Notes under the pieces: model-generated | Told to the model about the DNA's origin: nothing | Seen by the model: only the letters and a program-made list of their open reading frames with translations | Database searches by the model: none | In this document: positions 48,411 to 58,952 of the stretch, one piece after another | Layout: each line of letters opens with the position of its first letter | Numbering within the stretch: position 1 is the stretch's first letter | Translations under genes and position numbers: made by a program | From: Physella acuta | Taxonomy: Eukaryota; Mollusca; Gastropoda; Physidae | Reading direction: 5' to 3' | NCBI RefSeq assembly: GCF_028476545.1 | Contig: NW_026731885.1 | Location: 372,001 to 436,000 of the forward strand | Length of the DNA: 64,000 bases

Positions 48411-51400
48411 TAAATGGTATTTTAACTCCAGATCATATTAATGAATTATATTTTAGAGTACTAATTGCTTTTAACATATTTGTTAATGTATTGTTGAATG
48501 TCTCTGGGTGAACTTACAAGATAGCTTTCATGAATTCACACATTGGCAGTTTAAAATTGTAACTATAGCACACCCATGTATTACTTTTCTTGTGAATAGT
48601 GAGTACGAAAAGCTGTTAAAAGCTTGTGATGAGAGCAGAGAGAAGTTCTCCGACATGGAGAATCAGGATGCCAAGTGCCAGGAAGATATAAAACTGAACA
48701 AAGCCAAGTTGAAAAAACTGGAGAAATCTCTGGAATTAGAGACTGCTAAAGTAAGTTTCAAGTAATGTAACTCTATCAAGTAATGATCCTATAGAAACTA
48801 ATTGGATATTGTAACAAAGGAGTACAGTTAGACTTGATCTGACTAAAACTGGACTTGACCTTAATAGTTGGCAAACATGTTATAAATCTGACAATCTCCA
48901 TAGTAAATGAGCTTTCTGTTCGGTACATCAATACACTTTGCAGAAATCCACTGCTATTGTTAAAAGTACATAGTACCATAATTATTAAGAAAAATAGTAT
49001 CTGCTCATGTTTCAATTTAGAGTTGTCTAATAATATGTTGTTATTGCTTTAGATAATAATATGTTGTTATTGCTTTAGATAATAATATGTTGTTATTGCT
49101 TTAGATAATAATATGCTGTTATTGCTTTAGATAATAATATGTTGTTATTGCTTTAGATAATAATATGTTGTTATTGCTTTAGATAATAATATGTTGTTAT
49201 TGCTTTAGATTGCGGAGTTTAAGCTTATACCAGAACAAGCTGAGCAAGCCTGTGCTGAGATGCGGAAAAAACTGGCAAATCTGGAGAAAGCTAAAGAGAA
49301 AGAGGAAGAAAATGAAAAGGCTGTCATGGATAGTCTGAAAGATGCAACTAAGGTAACTTACATACTTCCCTTGAATAAAAAAATAGACACTTTCTACAAA
49401 AACATATTTAAACTCTGTTAAGAAAAATTGGCGATATGCGCATTTTTAAAATATAAGATACAAAAATAATAAGATTTGTATGTTTTGTAAAGGGACTGCA
49501 AGAAGAGAAACTTGCTAAAGAAGCCTTACTTCTAGAACAACAAGAAGAATTGAATGATAAAAAATCAAAGGTTGGTGTTCTTGTGTCTGAAAATCATTTG
49601 TACTTCAGAATATGTTGCTAATAACACAGGTGATGATTTGTTGTTTGTTTTTCCCAATGTAAAGCTTCAAGTAGCTGAGACAGAGCTGGAAATAAATACA
49701 AGTAGACAGAGGGCTGAAACTAAGAAGTTGGAGACTGTGCAGAAAAACTTGACAGATGCTGAAGCTGCTTTGGAGAAACACAAGAAGTAAGAACTACTGC
49801 AATTAGTTGGATGGTCTCTAGTATAGGTTAATCTGCATCTTATGTGTTAGCTTTAAAGAGTGGAATATAATGACATATTTTTGTCTCTCATTCAGAGATA
49901 TGAAGCTACTTGAGGAAGAAATACCAAAATTTGAAGCTAGTGTAAAGAAAGCAAAAGATGAACTACAGCAAGTCACCAAAGATGAAGTTCAGTGCGATGA
50001 AAAGGTAAAAGTGATTCTTCATTTCTAGATAGCACTGTATTGAATTTATGCTGTTAATTTACTTAATTAAAATAAAATCTTTGATTTTGGGATATTGATA
50101 ATAATAGTGATCATATGTAATCAAATATTTAGAGAAGCAACCTGCTGAACAAAGTGGAGGAAGTGAAAAACTCATTAGCCACCTCCAAGAATCAAAACAG
50201 GGTACTTGATTCTCTGATGGCGGAGAAGAAGAAAGGAGTTTTGCCTGGAATTTATGGACGCCTTGTAAGTTGGTGCCTGGATGTAGCTCATTTTGTAATT
50301 TGATCTGTCAAGATTTATGAAACTACTAAATAATAATAATACGCACTGGCTAAATATGTTTTTAAGTTAAAATTTGATTTATTAATTCATACATTCTCAC
50401 ACACCTTAAAAAAGCCACAGCTCCTGTTGATTTTTTGTCACATTTCATCTCTAATAACCTATTCCCCTACCTTCTTTAAGGGAGATCTAGGTGCCATAGA
50501 TGGCCAGTACGATGTGGCTATTTCCACAGCTTGTGGCAGTCTGGACCATATTGTAGTGGACACAATTGACACAGGAAAAGCGTGCATTGAATTCTTGAAG
50601 AAAAATAACATTGGACAAGGAAAGTTCATTTTGCTGGACAAAATGGAGGTGTGGCGTGAGGAGACCAAGAAAAAACTTACAACGTATGACACATTTTTTT
50701 AGAAGAACTTTTTGTATTAGTAATAATATTAACAAACAAAATATGTAATGGTTAAAAAGATGAGCTGTGCGTGTATTCTTTTTTTTTTTGACAGTTTTAT
50801 TATTATGGATTCCTTTTAACTTTACACAAAATATTATTTGAATTTTCATCTCTTTTGATTTCATTTAGACCTGAAAATATACCTCGACTGTTTGACTTAA
50901 TTCGAGTTAAGGATGAGACAGTGAAAACATGCTTCTATTTTGCATTGAGAAACACATTAGTGGCAAAGGATATAGATCAAGCAACTCGAATAGCCTATGG
51001 AAAAACAAGATATAGGGTTGTGACTCTCAAAGGAGAGTTGATAGAAATGACAGGTGCTTTTGAAATATTTATCTATTTTTCTTTTTAAATCATTTAAAAG
51101 CACTTTATGTTTGTTTATCCTTTATCATCACTATGTAAAAGAAAATTTAAGTCAAACATGTAAATGATTTGATGTATACATTCTTGATATTTCTAATGCC
51201 TTGTATAAAATGTAGGTGCCATGAGCGGTGGTGGTACTTCAGTATGCAAAGGTAAAATGGGATCCTCTATAGTGACTGACGTTGATCCTAAAGAAATTGC
51301 CAACATGGAGTCTTCACTGGAAAAAGTAAGGAAAAAAATGCTTAAATTTGGGGTTCAAGCATTTGTCATACCCTTTTTCTAACATAGATAAATGCCTGTT

Positions 51401-54400
51401 TTCTATTTCTTATATGGGTTTAGTGTTTAAACTTTCATTCTATCACAGATTGTTAAAATTGTCATGATGTCTTCTCTATTTTAGTTAAACCAAGAAAAAG
51501 ATGCACTTAAAGTAAAGAAGAAGAGCCTTGAAGACACCATTTCCCAGAATGAGAAAGATCTCACCATTATGAAGCATAACTTGAAGGAGCATTCCGTCGC
51601 AATCCAAGTACTCATTTCTTTTATCTTGCATTAATACAGTTACTTCAATTGTCTTCTGTACTTTACATTTTATGAAAATAACTCAACATTTATTACTTAT
51701 CAATAATGGCTTATTTTGTTAGATATTTTGGTTATTACAAAAAATTTTAAGCTTTTACCCATAATTGTTTTTGTTAGTTTGCTAATGTTTTTTATAAAAT
51801 TATATTATAGGGCCTTAAAGTGCAGATAACTGATCTGAAGAAACGAGTCCAAGAACAAGAAGCCTTGCAACAATCAGTTGTCCCAGATCAAACAAAACTT
51901 AAACAGCTGGAGGATGTTGTGAGCAAATGCAGGAAAGGTTTGTATCTCTCTGTATACAGTTGTTGAAAGATTCTTTTTGTCTGGTCTGTATATAATTGGC
52001 AATGTTTTCTTGTAGAGTACCAAAATATGCATCAAAGGTTTTCTTGTAATTTGTACTATTAACTATATATTTGATACATTGAATAAATGAGTGTATGTTA
52101 TATTCACAGAGTATGAAAAGGTTGCCCAAACAGCTTCTAAGCTTGAAGACCAAGTCAAGGAGTAAGTAGGCCTACTTCAATTTTAATTTCTGCAGTGGCA
52201 TTTGTTAATAGTTAGTAAAATATTTGTTTACATGACTATTTTCATTCTTTTATCTTCTTACATATTTGTTAGATTTTTGTTAAGTCATAAAGCTCATGAT
52301 TAATTTACTAATTGTATTGAAAATGTATCAATGTTTTGATCCGTTCAGATTGCATAACCAAATTCTTGACATCGGAGGAGCCAAACTAAGCGCTGTAGAA
52401 GCTCGCTTGAAAGCAATCAATAATGACATAGATAAAGTCACAGGGCAGATCACCAAGAACACTGTAGGTGTGAAAACATCTGAAAGGTGAGCTCATTTTT
52501 AAATATTTTAAATCAGATTATTGAATTGCTTTTTCTTTTTTTATAACTTCTTAAACATTTTTAAGTAATTGAGTTTAGTGTAGTCTTAGTCCTATGCAAA
52601 ATTAGGAGCAAAAAGAAATCAGAAGAAACTAGTTCAGCTTATACTATATCTGCCAATGTAAGATTTTAAAATATTTTTTTTAACGTAATACATTTTCCCA
52701 ACAGAAACTTGAAAAGAGCAGAAGAGAAAGTGGTTTCTTTAAATGATGAACTTGAGGAAACAAAAGAACTGCTGGGTACCTTGACCCAAAAACTCAAAGA
52801 TACAGAAGGAGCAGCAACAACCCTTTTAGAGTTGTACAATAAATCTCAGGTGACCTAATGTTATCTGTCTGGTCTTATATCTTGTTTGATACAACTAATA
52901 GTGACTGCAAGGGTTTTTATAGTATTATCATAGCTCTGTAAATAAATTGTTTTCAGGCTGAAGTAAAAGACAGGGAATACAACTGATAGTAACTGCAAGG
53001 GTTTTTATAGTATTATGATAGCTCTGTAAATAAATTGTTTTCAGGCTGAACTAAAAGACAGGGAATACAACTGATAGTAACTGCAAGGGTTTTTATAGTA
53101 TTATGATAGTTCTGTAAATAAATTGTTTTCAGGCTGAACTAAAAGACAGGGAAGAGAAGCTTCATGGCATGAAAGAAGAGGTGGAAGAGATGGAGCAGGT
53201 GGAAGCAGACATGGCTAAGGAAGGGGTCACTGTCCAGCATGAGCTTGAAAAATACGAAGGGATACTCAAAGAAAATCGGAATAAGTTGAAACATTGGAAA
53301 AAAGAGGTTATTAGATATTTCCATTTTTAGATTAATTGTCATAAAGATATTTTGCTTTATTCAATTTTTTAAGCCACTTTTTTTTTATAAACAAGCATAA
53401 ATATGTAACAACTAAAAGAAAATATTAATCAATGAAATAAACAATGGTAAATGCTATTTCAAGTTAATTTATATTCAGCAATTAAAATAAGACTTTACCA
53501 CCTGTAAATGTTCTGAATAAAAACTGTTTTTAGAGGAGCAGTTTAAAGTTAACACCAATTACGAGAGAGGAAGAGAACATGGAGCTAGTTTTACCAGAGC
53601 TAGCGCCTGAAGAGCTGCAGTCCCTCAACAAACAGGAAGTTCAGTACGGCATCACACTGCAAGAGGAGAAACTCTCACAGATGAAACCTAACATGGCAGC
53701 CATTACGGAGTACAGGAAAAAGGTGATAGATTTGTTGTATGAGATATTTCACATTCAAATTGATTTTGTTATTTGTTGTATGAGATATTTCACATTCAAA
53801 TTGATTTTGTTTTACTGGGGTATCCATCCACAAATTATGACAGCTAAAGATGGACATCAGCATTCAAGTCTCAGGATGAACATTAATGTTTTATGTCTTG
53901 TGTGGATTAGCTAAGAATAAATAATTAATTAATTAACTGAACAGGTGTATATTATCAACTTAACCACATCACAAATTCTGCTGTGAGAAATCATTTATTT
54001 TCTTGTAATAGTTTTTATTTAAAGTTTATTATGTGTGTTAATTTCCTATTCACATGTTATAACATAAAATAACATGTTATCTTCCTATATTTGATTAAAA
54101 ATTCCTGACACTTTCAGTAGCCATATTAATTATTCTTTTACTGCTAATTATCATCCTTTTGCTGATTACTTACGCGCTGAAATGCTGTAAATCGTTTTTT
54201 TATTATTGTATATTATTTAAATATATGGTTTACACCTGAGATCTTATTTAAAACAATATGGTGTATTTTTTTTTAAATAACAGGAAGAAACATACCTTCA
54301 AAGGGTTGGTGAATTGGATGAAATTACAAATTTCCGGGATCAACAAAGACGTTACCATGACAGCCTACGTAAACAAAGATTAGAAGAGTTTATGGCTGGT

Positions 54401-55783
54401 TTCCAGGTAGTTGAGAACATTTATTTAATGAGGGAGTTAACTATAGGTGACAAAGTTCATGTATAGAATAGTCTTAGATTAGAGTGTTATTTTCTGTTGT
54501 TTTAGTGCTGTTGACTTGTGATGCACAAACATTCTTATGTAAATGCTAAAACATGGTTGGATTTCTCAGTATATTATATAAACATATAGATCAGCTACTT
54601 TTATTATATCTATAGTATCTGCTAGCAATGTTTTGATTCTCATTTCTAAGAAAAAGTGATTTTTTAATTTAGCTTTTGTTGTGTTTCAAATGTTATTTGT
54701 TAATCATCTATTAAAAAATACTCCATGATGTGTAATTGTTGTAGGTCATCACTAACAAGCTGAAAGAGATGTATCAGATGATAACTCTAGGAGGAGATGC
54801 TGAGCTGGAACTGGTTGATTCACTGGATCCTTTCTCAGAAGGCATTGTGTTCAGGTAGGCATTGTGTTCATATATGGTTCAGTTAGGCATTGAGTTCAAT
54901 ATGGTTTAGTTAGGCATTGAGTTCAGATATGATTTAGGTAGGGGTTGTGTTCAGATAAGATTTAGATAGAATTGTGTTCAGATATGATTTAGGAAGTGTT
55001 GTGTTCAGATATGGTTTAGGGAGGGATTTGTTTTTAATTACTTTAAGATGTACATGCTATCATGTTACAATAACCATACTTGTATTGTCTTAGAAAAAGG
55101 TCATGGAAACTTTTTAACTGATTTAAGATAAATTGAATTTTTATAAACATTTTTCTTTTTTGTACAGTGTACGACCCCCAAAGAAATCATGGAAGAACAT
55201 ATCAAACTTGTCAGGTGGTGAAAAGACCCTGTCATCCCTAGCTTTAGTTTTTGCACTCCACCATTACAAGCCAACACCCCTGTATGTTATGGATGAAATT
55301 GATGCGGCCTTGGACTTCAAAAATGTTTCGATTGTTGCCAACTACATCAAGGTGAGTAATTGACTCATGTTTTTTTTTTTTATTTTTACATTACAAGAGA
55401 ATCATTTTTAAAGAGAATAATGTATGATTTTTATCTGTATACTTTATGTAAGCTGTAGTTTAATGTCAATATTTTGGTCAGTTACATTGAAAAATGTTGT
55501 AACTTTACCAAGTAACAAAAAACAGTTCAGATTACTTTTTTAAAATCATTGTTTTTTTTTTTTTTAAATTGGGCCTATTCCTGTATTCCAGGAGAGAACA
55601 AAGAATGCCCAGTTTATCATAATCTCACTGAGAAATAACATGTTTGAGTTGGCGGACAGACTAGTTGGGATCTACAAAACCCATGACAGCACCAAGTCAG
55701 TGACCATCAACCCCTGGAAGATCTCACCAGCTTTTGTTGAACAGATCCAGCAAGTTCATCACATCGACATTAGTGACCAGTGA
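46125..55783 (+). CDS. SMC4: SMC4, condensin core ATPase subunit (27 coding exons, complete)
   Basis: SMC4 pairs with SMC2 to form the condensin I and II core that loops and compacts mitotic chromosomes. Exons: 46125-46209, 46461-46603, 46749-46943, 47116-47295, 47470-47634, 47813-47940, 48124-48264, 48600-48750, 49209-49352, 49493-49570, 49665-49786, 49896-50004, 50133-50264, 50481-50683, 50869-51053, 51216-51325, 51485-51607, 51811-51937, 52110-52161, 52349-52486, 52705-52849, 53133-53306, 53534-53722, 54284-54406, 54745-54854, 55168-55351, 55592-55783. They total 3828 nt, an open frame of 1275 residues, near the human 1288. Start is the first of two ATGs; the N-terminus is short, so translation from a further upstream exon is not excluded. 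Diagnostic motifs: IIGPNGSGKSNVIDSMLFVF, LSGGEKTLSSLALVFALHHY, PLYVMDEIDAALDF. Confidence 0.97.
47813..50264 (+). CDS. SMC4: SMC4 N-terminal coiled-coil arm (exons 6-13)
   Basis: Eight exons rich in Lys, Glu and Leu heptads (for example ANLEKAKEKEEENEKAVMDS), forming the first half of the antiparallel arm, and ending KKKGVLPGIYGRL at the hinge. Sequence is less conserved than the heads, as expected. The exon 9 acceptor is the last of a 7-copy array (49027-49208). Confidence 0.93.
48338..48406 (+). repeat. (TA)n microsatellite
   Basis: About 34 uninterrupted TA dinucleotides in the intron between SMC4 exons 7 and 8. Confidence 0.95.
49027..49208 (+). repeat. 26-bp minisatellite of the SMC4 exon 9 acceptor, 7 copies
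   Basis: Seven near-identical units, each ending TTGTTATTGCTTTAG (one has a T to C change earlier in the unit), so seven identical AG acceptors lie in a row. The last, at 49207-49208, joins the exon in frame; others would add multiples of 26 nt and shift frame or hit a TAA. Confidence 0.96.
50481..51325 (+). CDS. SMC4: SMC4 hinge domain (exons 14-16)
   Basis: GDLGAIDGQYDVAISTACGS, LDHIVVDTIDTGKACIEFLK, PRLFDLIRVKDETVKTCFYF, ALRNTLVAKDIDQATRIAYG, RVVTLKGELIEMTGAMSGGG. The hinge dimerises with that of SMC2. Gly-rich GAMSGGGTSVCKGKMGSS matches the human GTMTGGGSKVMKGRMGSS. Confidence 0.96.
51485..53306 (+). CDS. SMC4: SMC4 C-terminal coiled-coil arm (exons 17-22)
   Basis: Second arm of the antiparallel coiled coil, from LNQEKDALKVKKKSLEDTIS to ILKENRNKLKHWKKE. 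Exon 19 is only 52 nt. The exon 22 acceptor is the last of three copies of an 88-bp repeat. Sequence is divergent, as usual for this region. Confidence 0.92.
52890..53155 (+). repeat. 88-bp repeat of the SMC4 exon 22 acceptor and exon start, 3 copies
   Basis: Acceptor AGs at 52955-52956, 53043-53044 and 53131-53132, each preceded by GTAAATAAATTGTTTTC and followed by GCTGAACTAAAAGACAGGGA (first copy GCTGAAGTAAAAG). The first two continue into AATACAACTGA, a stop; only the third continues into exon 22. Confidence 0.95.
53534..55783 (+). CDS. SMC4: SMC4 C-terminal head (exons 23-27)
   Basis: Exons 23-25 close the arm (QMKPNMAAITEYRKK, EEFMAGFQVITNKLKEMYQM, ITLGGDAELELVDSLDPFSE). Exons 26-27 carry the signature LSGGEKTLSSLAL, Walker B PLYVMDEIDAALDF with catalytic Glu, and NAQFIIISLRNNMFELADRL. 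The protein ends VHHIDISDQ; the stop lies at 55781-55783. Confidence 0.96.
53724..53812 (+). repeat. 41-bp duplication just after the SMC4 exon 23 donor
   Basis: TTTGTTGTATGAGATATTTC then ACATTCAAATTGATTTTG occurs twice in a row, starting about ten bases after the donor at 53723. Confidence 0.92.
54838..55025 (+). repeat. ~33-bp minisatellite of the SMC4 exon 25 donor, about 6 copies
   Basis: The exon end GGCATTGTGTTCAG and donor GTAGGCATTGTGTTCA lead into degenerate units with TTAGGCATTGAGTTCAATAT and AGATATGATTTAGG. Confidence 0.88.
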
Positions 55784-56032
55784 ACACAGTACACACATCA
55801 GTCATCACAGTGACCAGTGAAAACAGTACACACATCAGTCATCACATCAACATCAGTCATCACATCAACATCAGTCATCACATCAACATCAGTAAACACA
55901 GTACACACATCAGTCATCACGTCAACATCAGTGAAAACAGTACACACATCAGTCATCACATCAACATCAGTGAAAACAGTACACACATCAGTTATCACAT
56001 CAACATCAGTGAAAACAGTACACACATCAGAA
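55755..56032 (+). repeat. Minisatellite spanning the SMC4 stop codon, ~40-bp and 18-bp units
   Basis: Starts in the last codons (TTCATCACATCGACATTAGT, GACCAGTGA) and repeats as CAGTACACACATCAGTCATC, ACATCAACATCAGTGAAAA in the 3' UTR; six to eight copies. A second GACCAGTGA occurs at about 55810-55818. Confidence 0.92.
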
Positions 56033-56232
56033 CATACTCATCTGTCAAGAGGGTGTTGAAAACTTGTTCCCACCACACCACAATGTCACTTCCACATGTC
56101 ACAGCGTAAAGTTTACTCACCCATTCACTCATTTGTGTACATATTTGTATGTAACTTGTACCTTTCAATTCTAACTTGCTTATTTAATGTATGTTTCTTA
56201 ACTTTAGCTGGTGCCTTAATGAATTCTTGATA

Positions 56233-56238
56233 AATAAA
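56233..56238 (+). terminator. Poly(A) signal for SMC4
   Basis: AATAAA 450 bases after the stop codon, in TTGATAAATAAATTTTTAAT. The stretch 56033-56232 is the likely 3' UTR. Confidence 0.6.
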
Positions 56239-56574
56239 TTTTTAATGTTGTTTTTTGGAACTTAAAATATCTTTCAACTTGAACTGTTTATCGAGGAAAC
56301 AGAAAATTTGGGTATGTCTATATGTTTTGGGCAATTTTTATTAAAAGTATATAATATATACATGAAGATTCTAAATGTGTTTTGTTATAAAATATTTTGA
56401 ACTATAAAATGTATCTATTTATTAATTACACATTAAATGAATGTTCAAAGTAATATGCAGGTCTGCTACTAAAGTAACATCAAAACTGGTGGTTCTATGG
56501 GGCATATGAAATGCTCAACTAGATTTGTAAGACAGGTTCTATTGAAATTAGCAATGAAGGAAATGAAAAACTAA

Positions 56575-56770
56575 GGGCATGTTTGTAGAGTAATTGAATG
56601 TTAACCTGAACTCTCAAGTTTGAATCCTTGTTCAAGTCCTAAAACTTACCTTAGTCCACCCACGTCCAATGGACCATCAGGTTCAAAAAGGAACTTGACA
56701 TAAACTTACTCATCCATATGACTAATAATTATCGTGTGCCATAATTAAAATCTTATGCAAATAAGCATTG
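56575..56770 (+). mobile_element. tRNA-headed SINE (family A), degraded
   Basis: Contains CTCAAGTTTGAATCCTTG (B-box-like), TTAGTCCACCCACGTCCAAT and a tail TGACATAAACTTACTCATCC, comparable with the body and tail of the copies at 32250 and 33640. Confidence 0.5.
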
Positions 56771-58408
56771 TTTATTTAAATACTGTTTTTATAATTATAA
56801 ATACAAAATAAAAACTTATTCCACTTTGAAATTATTCCCTTCCAAGTTTGCACACCATCACAAATTTCTTATTGAATTGCACTTGTCTGATACATTATGA
56901 TGAGTTTTTGACAGAGCTATTGCTTTCAAGCTTCTCTTGTACTGACATAGACCTGCTATTTAATCATACAAAAGTAAGTGGAGTGTTCAAGAGCCAAAAC
57001 CTGATTCAAATTCTTCTGACCAATGCTGTCATAAAAAGTGTACAAAAGATTACCCTGGTGTTAAAGTCCATTTTTCTCAATGAAGAACAGACTACATGAT
57101 GTTTTAGTCCTTAATTGTCCCCATCTTATACACACTTCACAGTAACCTCCCTTAAGGTGAGCTAACAAAACCCTACCTAGCTTATACTCTACTAACAATA
57201 ATTAACACCAATTTTATACCTACATTCGACCTTAAGGTAACGTTAAATAATACAGCAGGGAGCTAACTACAACCAGCACACTACCAACTCATGGGGCTCT
57301 AAACTAGTACTAAAAGTTGTGCATAACACCTAGCAATGCTAATCTTTTATAAAATAACGGGGGGGGGGGGGGGGGGGGAGAGTGGGATCGTCTTGACAGA
57401 GGAAGGAAAAAAAATGGTTTTTTATTTACAAAGCAGAAGTGAAATATAAATACAATAATTTGCTTATATTAAAGTGGTGAAGTGAGGGAATTATAATTAT
57501 ATATTAATATAATAGCTACTTATGAGTCACTGGATTGGATATAAAATAATTAAATATGCCTACACTTTAGTTGTAGGCCTATTATATTTAGGCATAGATT
57601 TGTATTTAGGTTTCAATCTTGATTCTAGAAGGTTTCATTTGAGCTTTAATGTCAGATAAAATAGAATCTATTTCTAAAAGAAACTAAAACGGTTCCCCAG
57701 ACGCGGGTATTGATCGCTGCACTACACCATACCAATAGCCGGATATGACCCTTAGGGGAAATATCGTTTTGTTATCTATCGCCTAGTTTATATCGACTGG
57801 GTTGAACAGGTGAAAACAGTTTTACACGTCGCACTGGAATTTAATCACTTAGACTGGACTGATCACAGTTTATTAGATCTGAAGTGATATTGGAGGAAAT
57901 CATCTGTAATCTAAATTAGGTACTTTTTTAAAAATAATATTGACTTTGTACTTTTAGATTCCCTATCCATTAATAATTAACTTTTAAATCATTGAGTTGA
58001 GTGATTGAGTCAATGTCTCTCCTAAAGACCTAAATTCTAAACTTCGAGATTCTAGATTTCTAAGTTCTACGAATCATCTACTTAACTTAAATCTACTAGA
58101 TCTAGATTCTTCTAGATCTAAAATCTAGATCTAGATATAGGCCTACTAGATCTAACTACTAATCTACTAGATATCTAGATCTAGACTCTAGATCTAAACC
58201 ACCTTAGTCCTTAGGCCTTAGACTAGTCAGATCTAACTCTACTCACAGTACTCAGACTACTCAGAGGTTCTAAAATTCTATTTTGAAGTATTTTGTATGT
58301 GAAGTAAGTTAGACTCTTCTGTTAGGCCTACTCACTAACTGTGTTAGAGTGTTAGACTGTACACCTCATTTTCTAGATCTAAGTTCTAACGTAACTTTAA
58401 GACTTAAT
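56771..58408. other. Intergenic DNA
   Basis: No gene recognised. A run of about 20 G at 57359-57379 and AGATCT/CTAGA-rich sequence at about 58060-58400. Confidence 0.6.
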
Positions 58409-58952
58409 GGTAATCTATCGTTTTAGGTACGTAAAATCGCCCGCGACTTGTAATGTGAAAAACAGGTAACTCCTTAAATTTTAATAATTATTTCACAATT
58501 TGAGGAGGATTTATGTTTTTTAAAATACAAAAATGTTTCCTTGTTTCATTTATGTACCTGTTTTTAATCAATTCAATTCAATAAATGAAGACTAGCGATG
58601 TTTCCAACAGATGCAACCATGCTCATTTACTATAGACTATAGCAGCCATCTTGTTAAAATTTTATTTTTATAAACTTATAGCGCGAGATTCAGGGGGAAG
58701 CCACTCTTTTACAAATGGCTGCTGTTTATATAGCAAATCTTGCTCGCAGACACGGCTGTTTAAAGTTAATTTCTGGCCTATATTGATATATTTAGCCATT
58801 GATTTAGGCTTATTATTCATTTATCTATAATATTTGACACAAACATATCACAATATAGTAAATATACTTCTGTTAAAGCCTTGACAATGAGGTAATGTTT
58901 TCGTACATTTATAGCCGCTGGCGATTTTACGTACCCAGAACGATAGATTACC
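58409..58952. mobile_element. MITE with ~38-bp terminal inverted repeats
   Basis: The left end GGTAATCTATCGTTTTAGGT, ACGTAAAATCGCCCGCG is the reverse complement, with about three mismatches, of the right end CGCTGGCGATTTTACGTACC, CAGAACGATAGATTACC. The interior is non-coding. No clear target-site duplication, so the superfamily is not assigned. Confidence 0.85.

Noticed and set aside
55780-56109. 109-residue open frame overlapping the SMC4 stop
   Set aside because: His/Ser repeat translation of the 3' UTR minisatellite.
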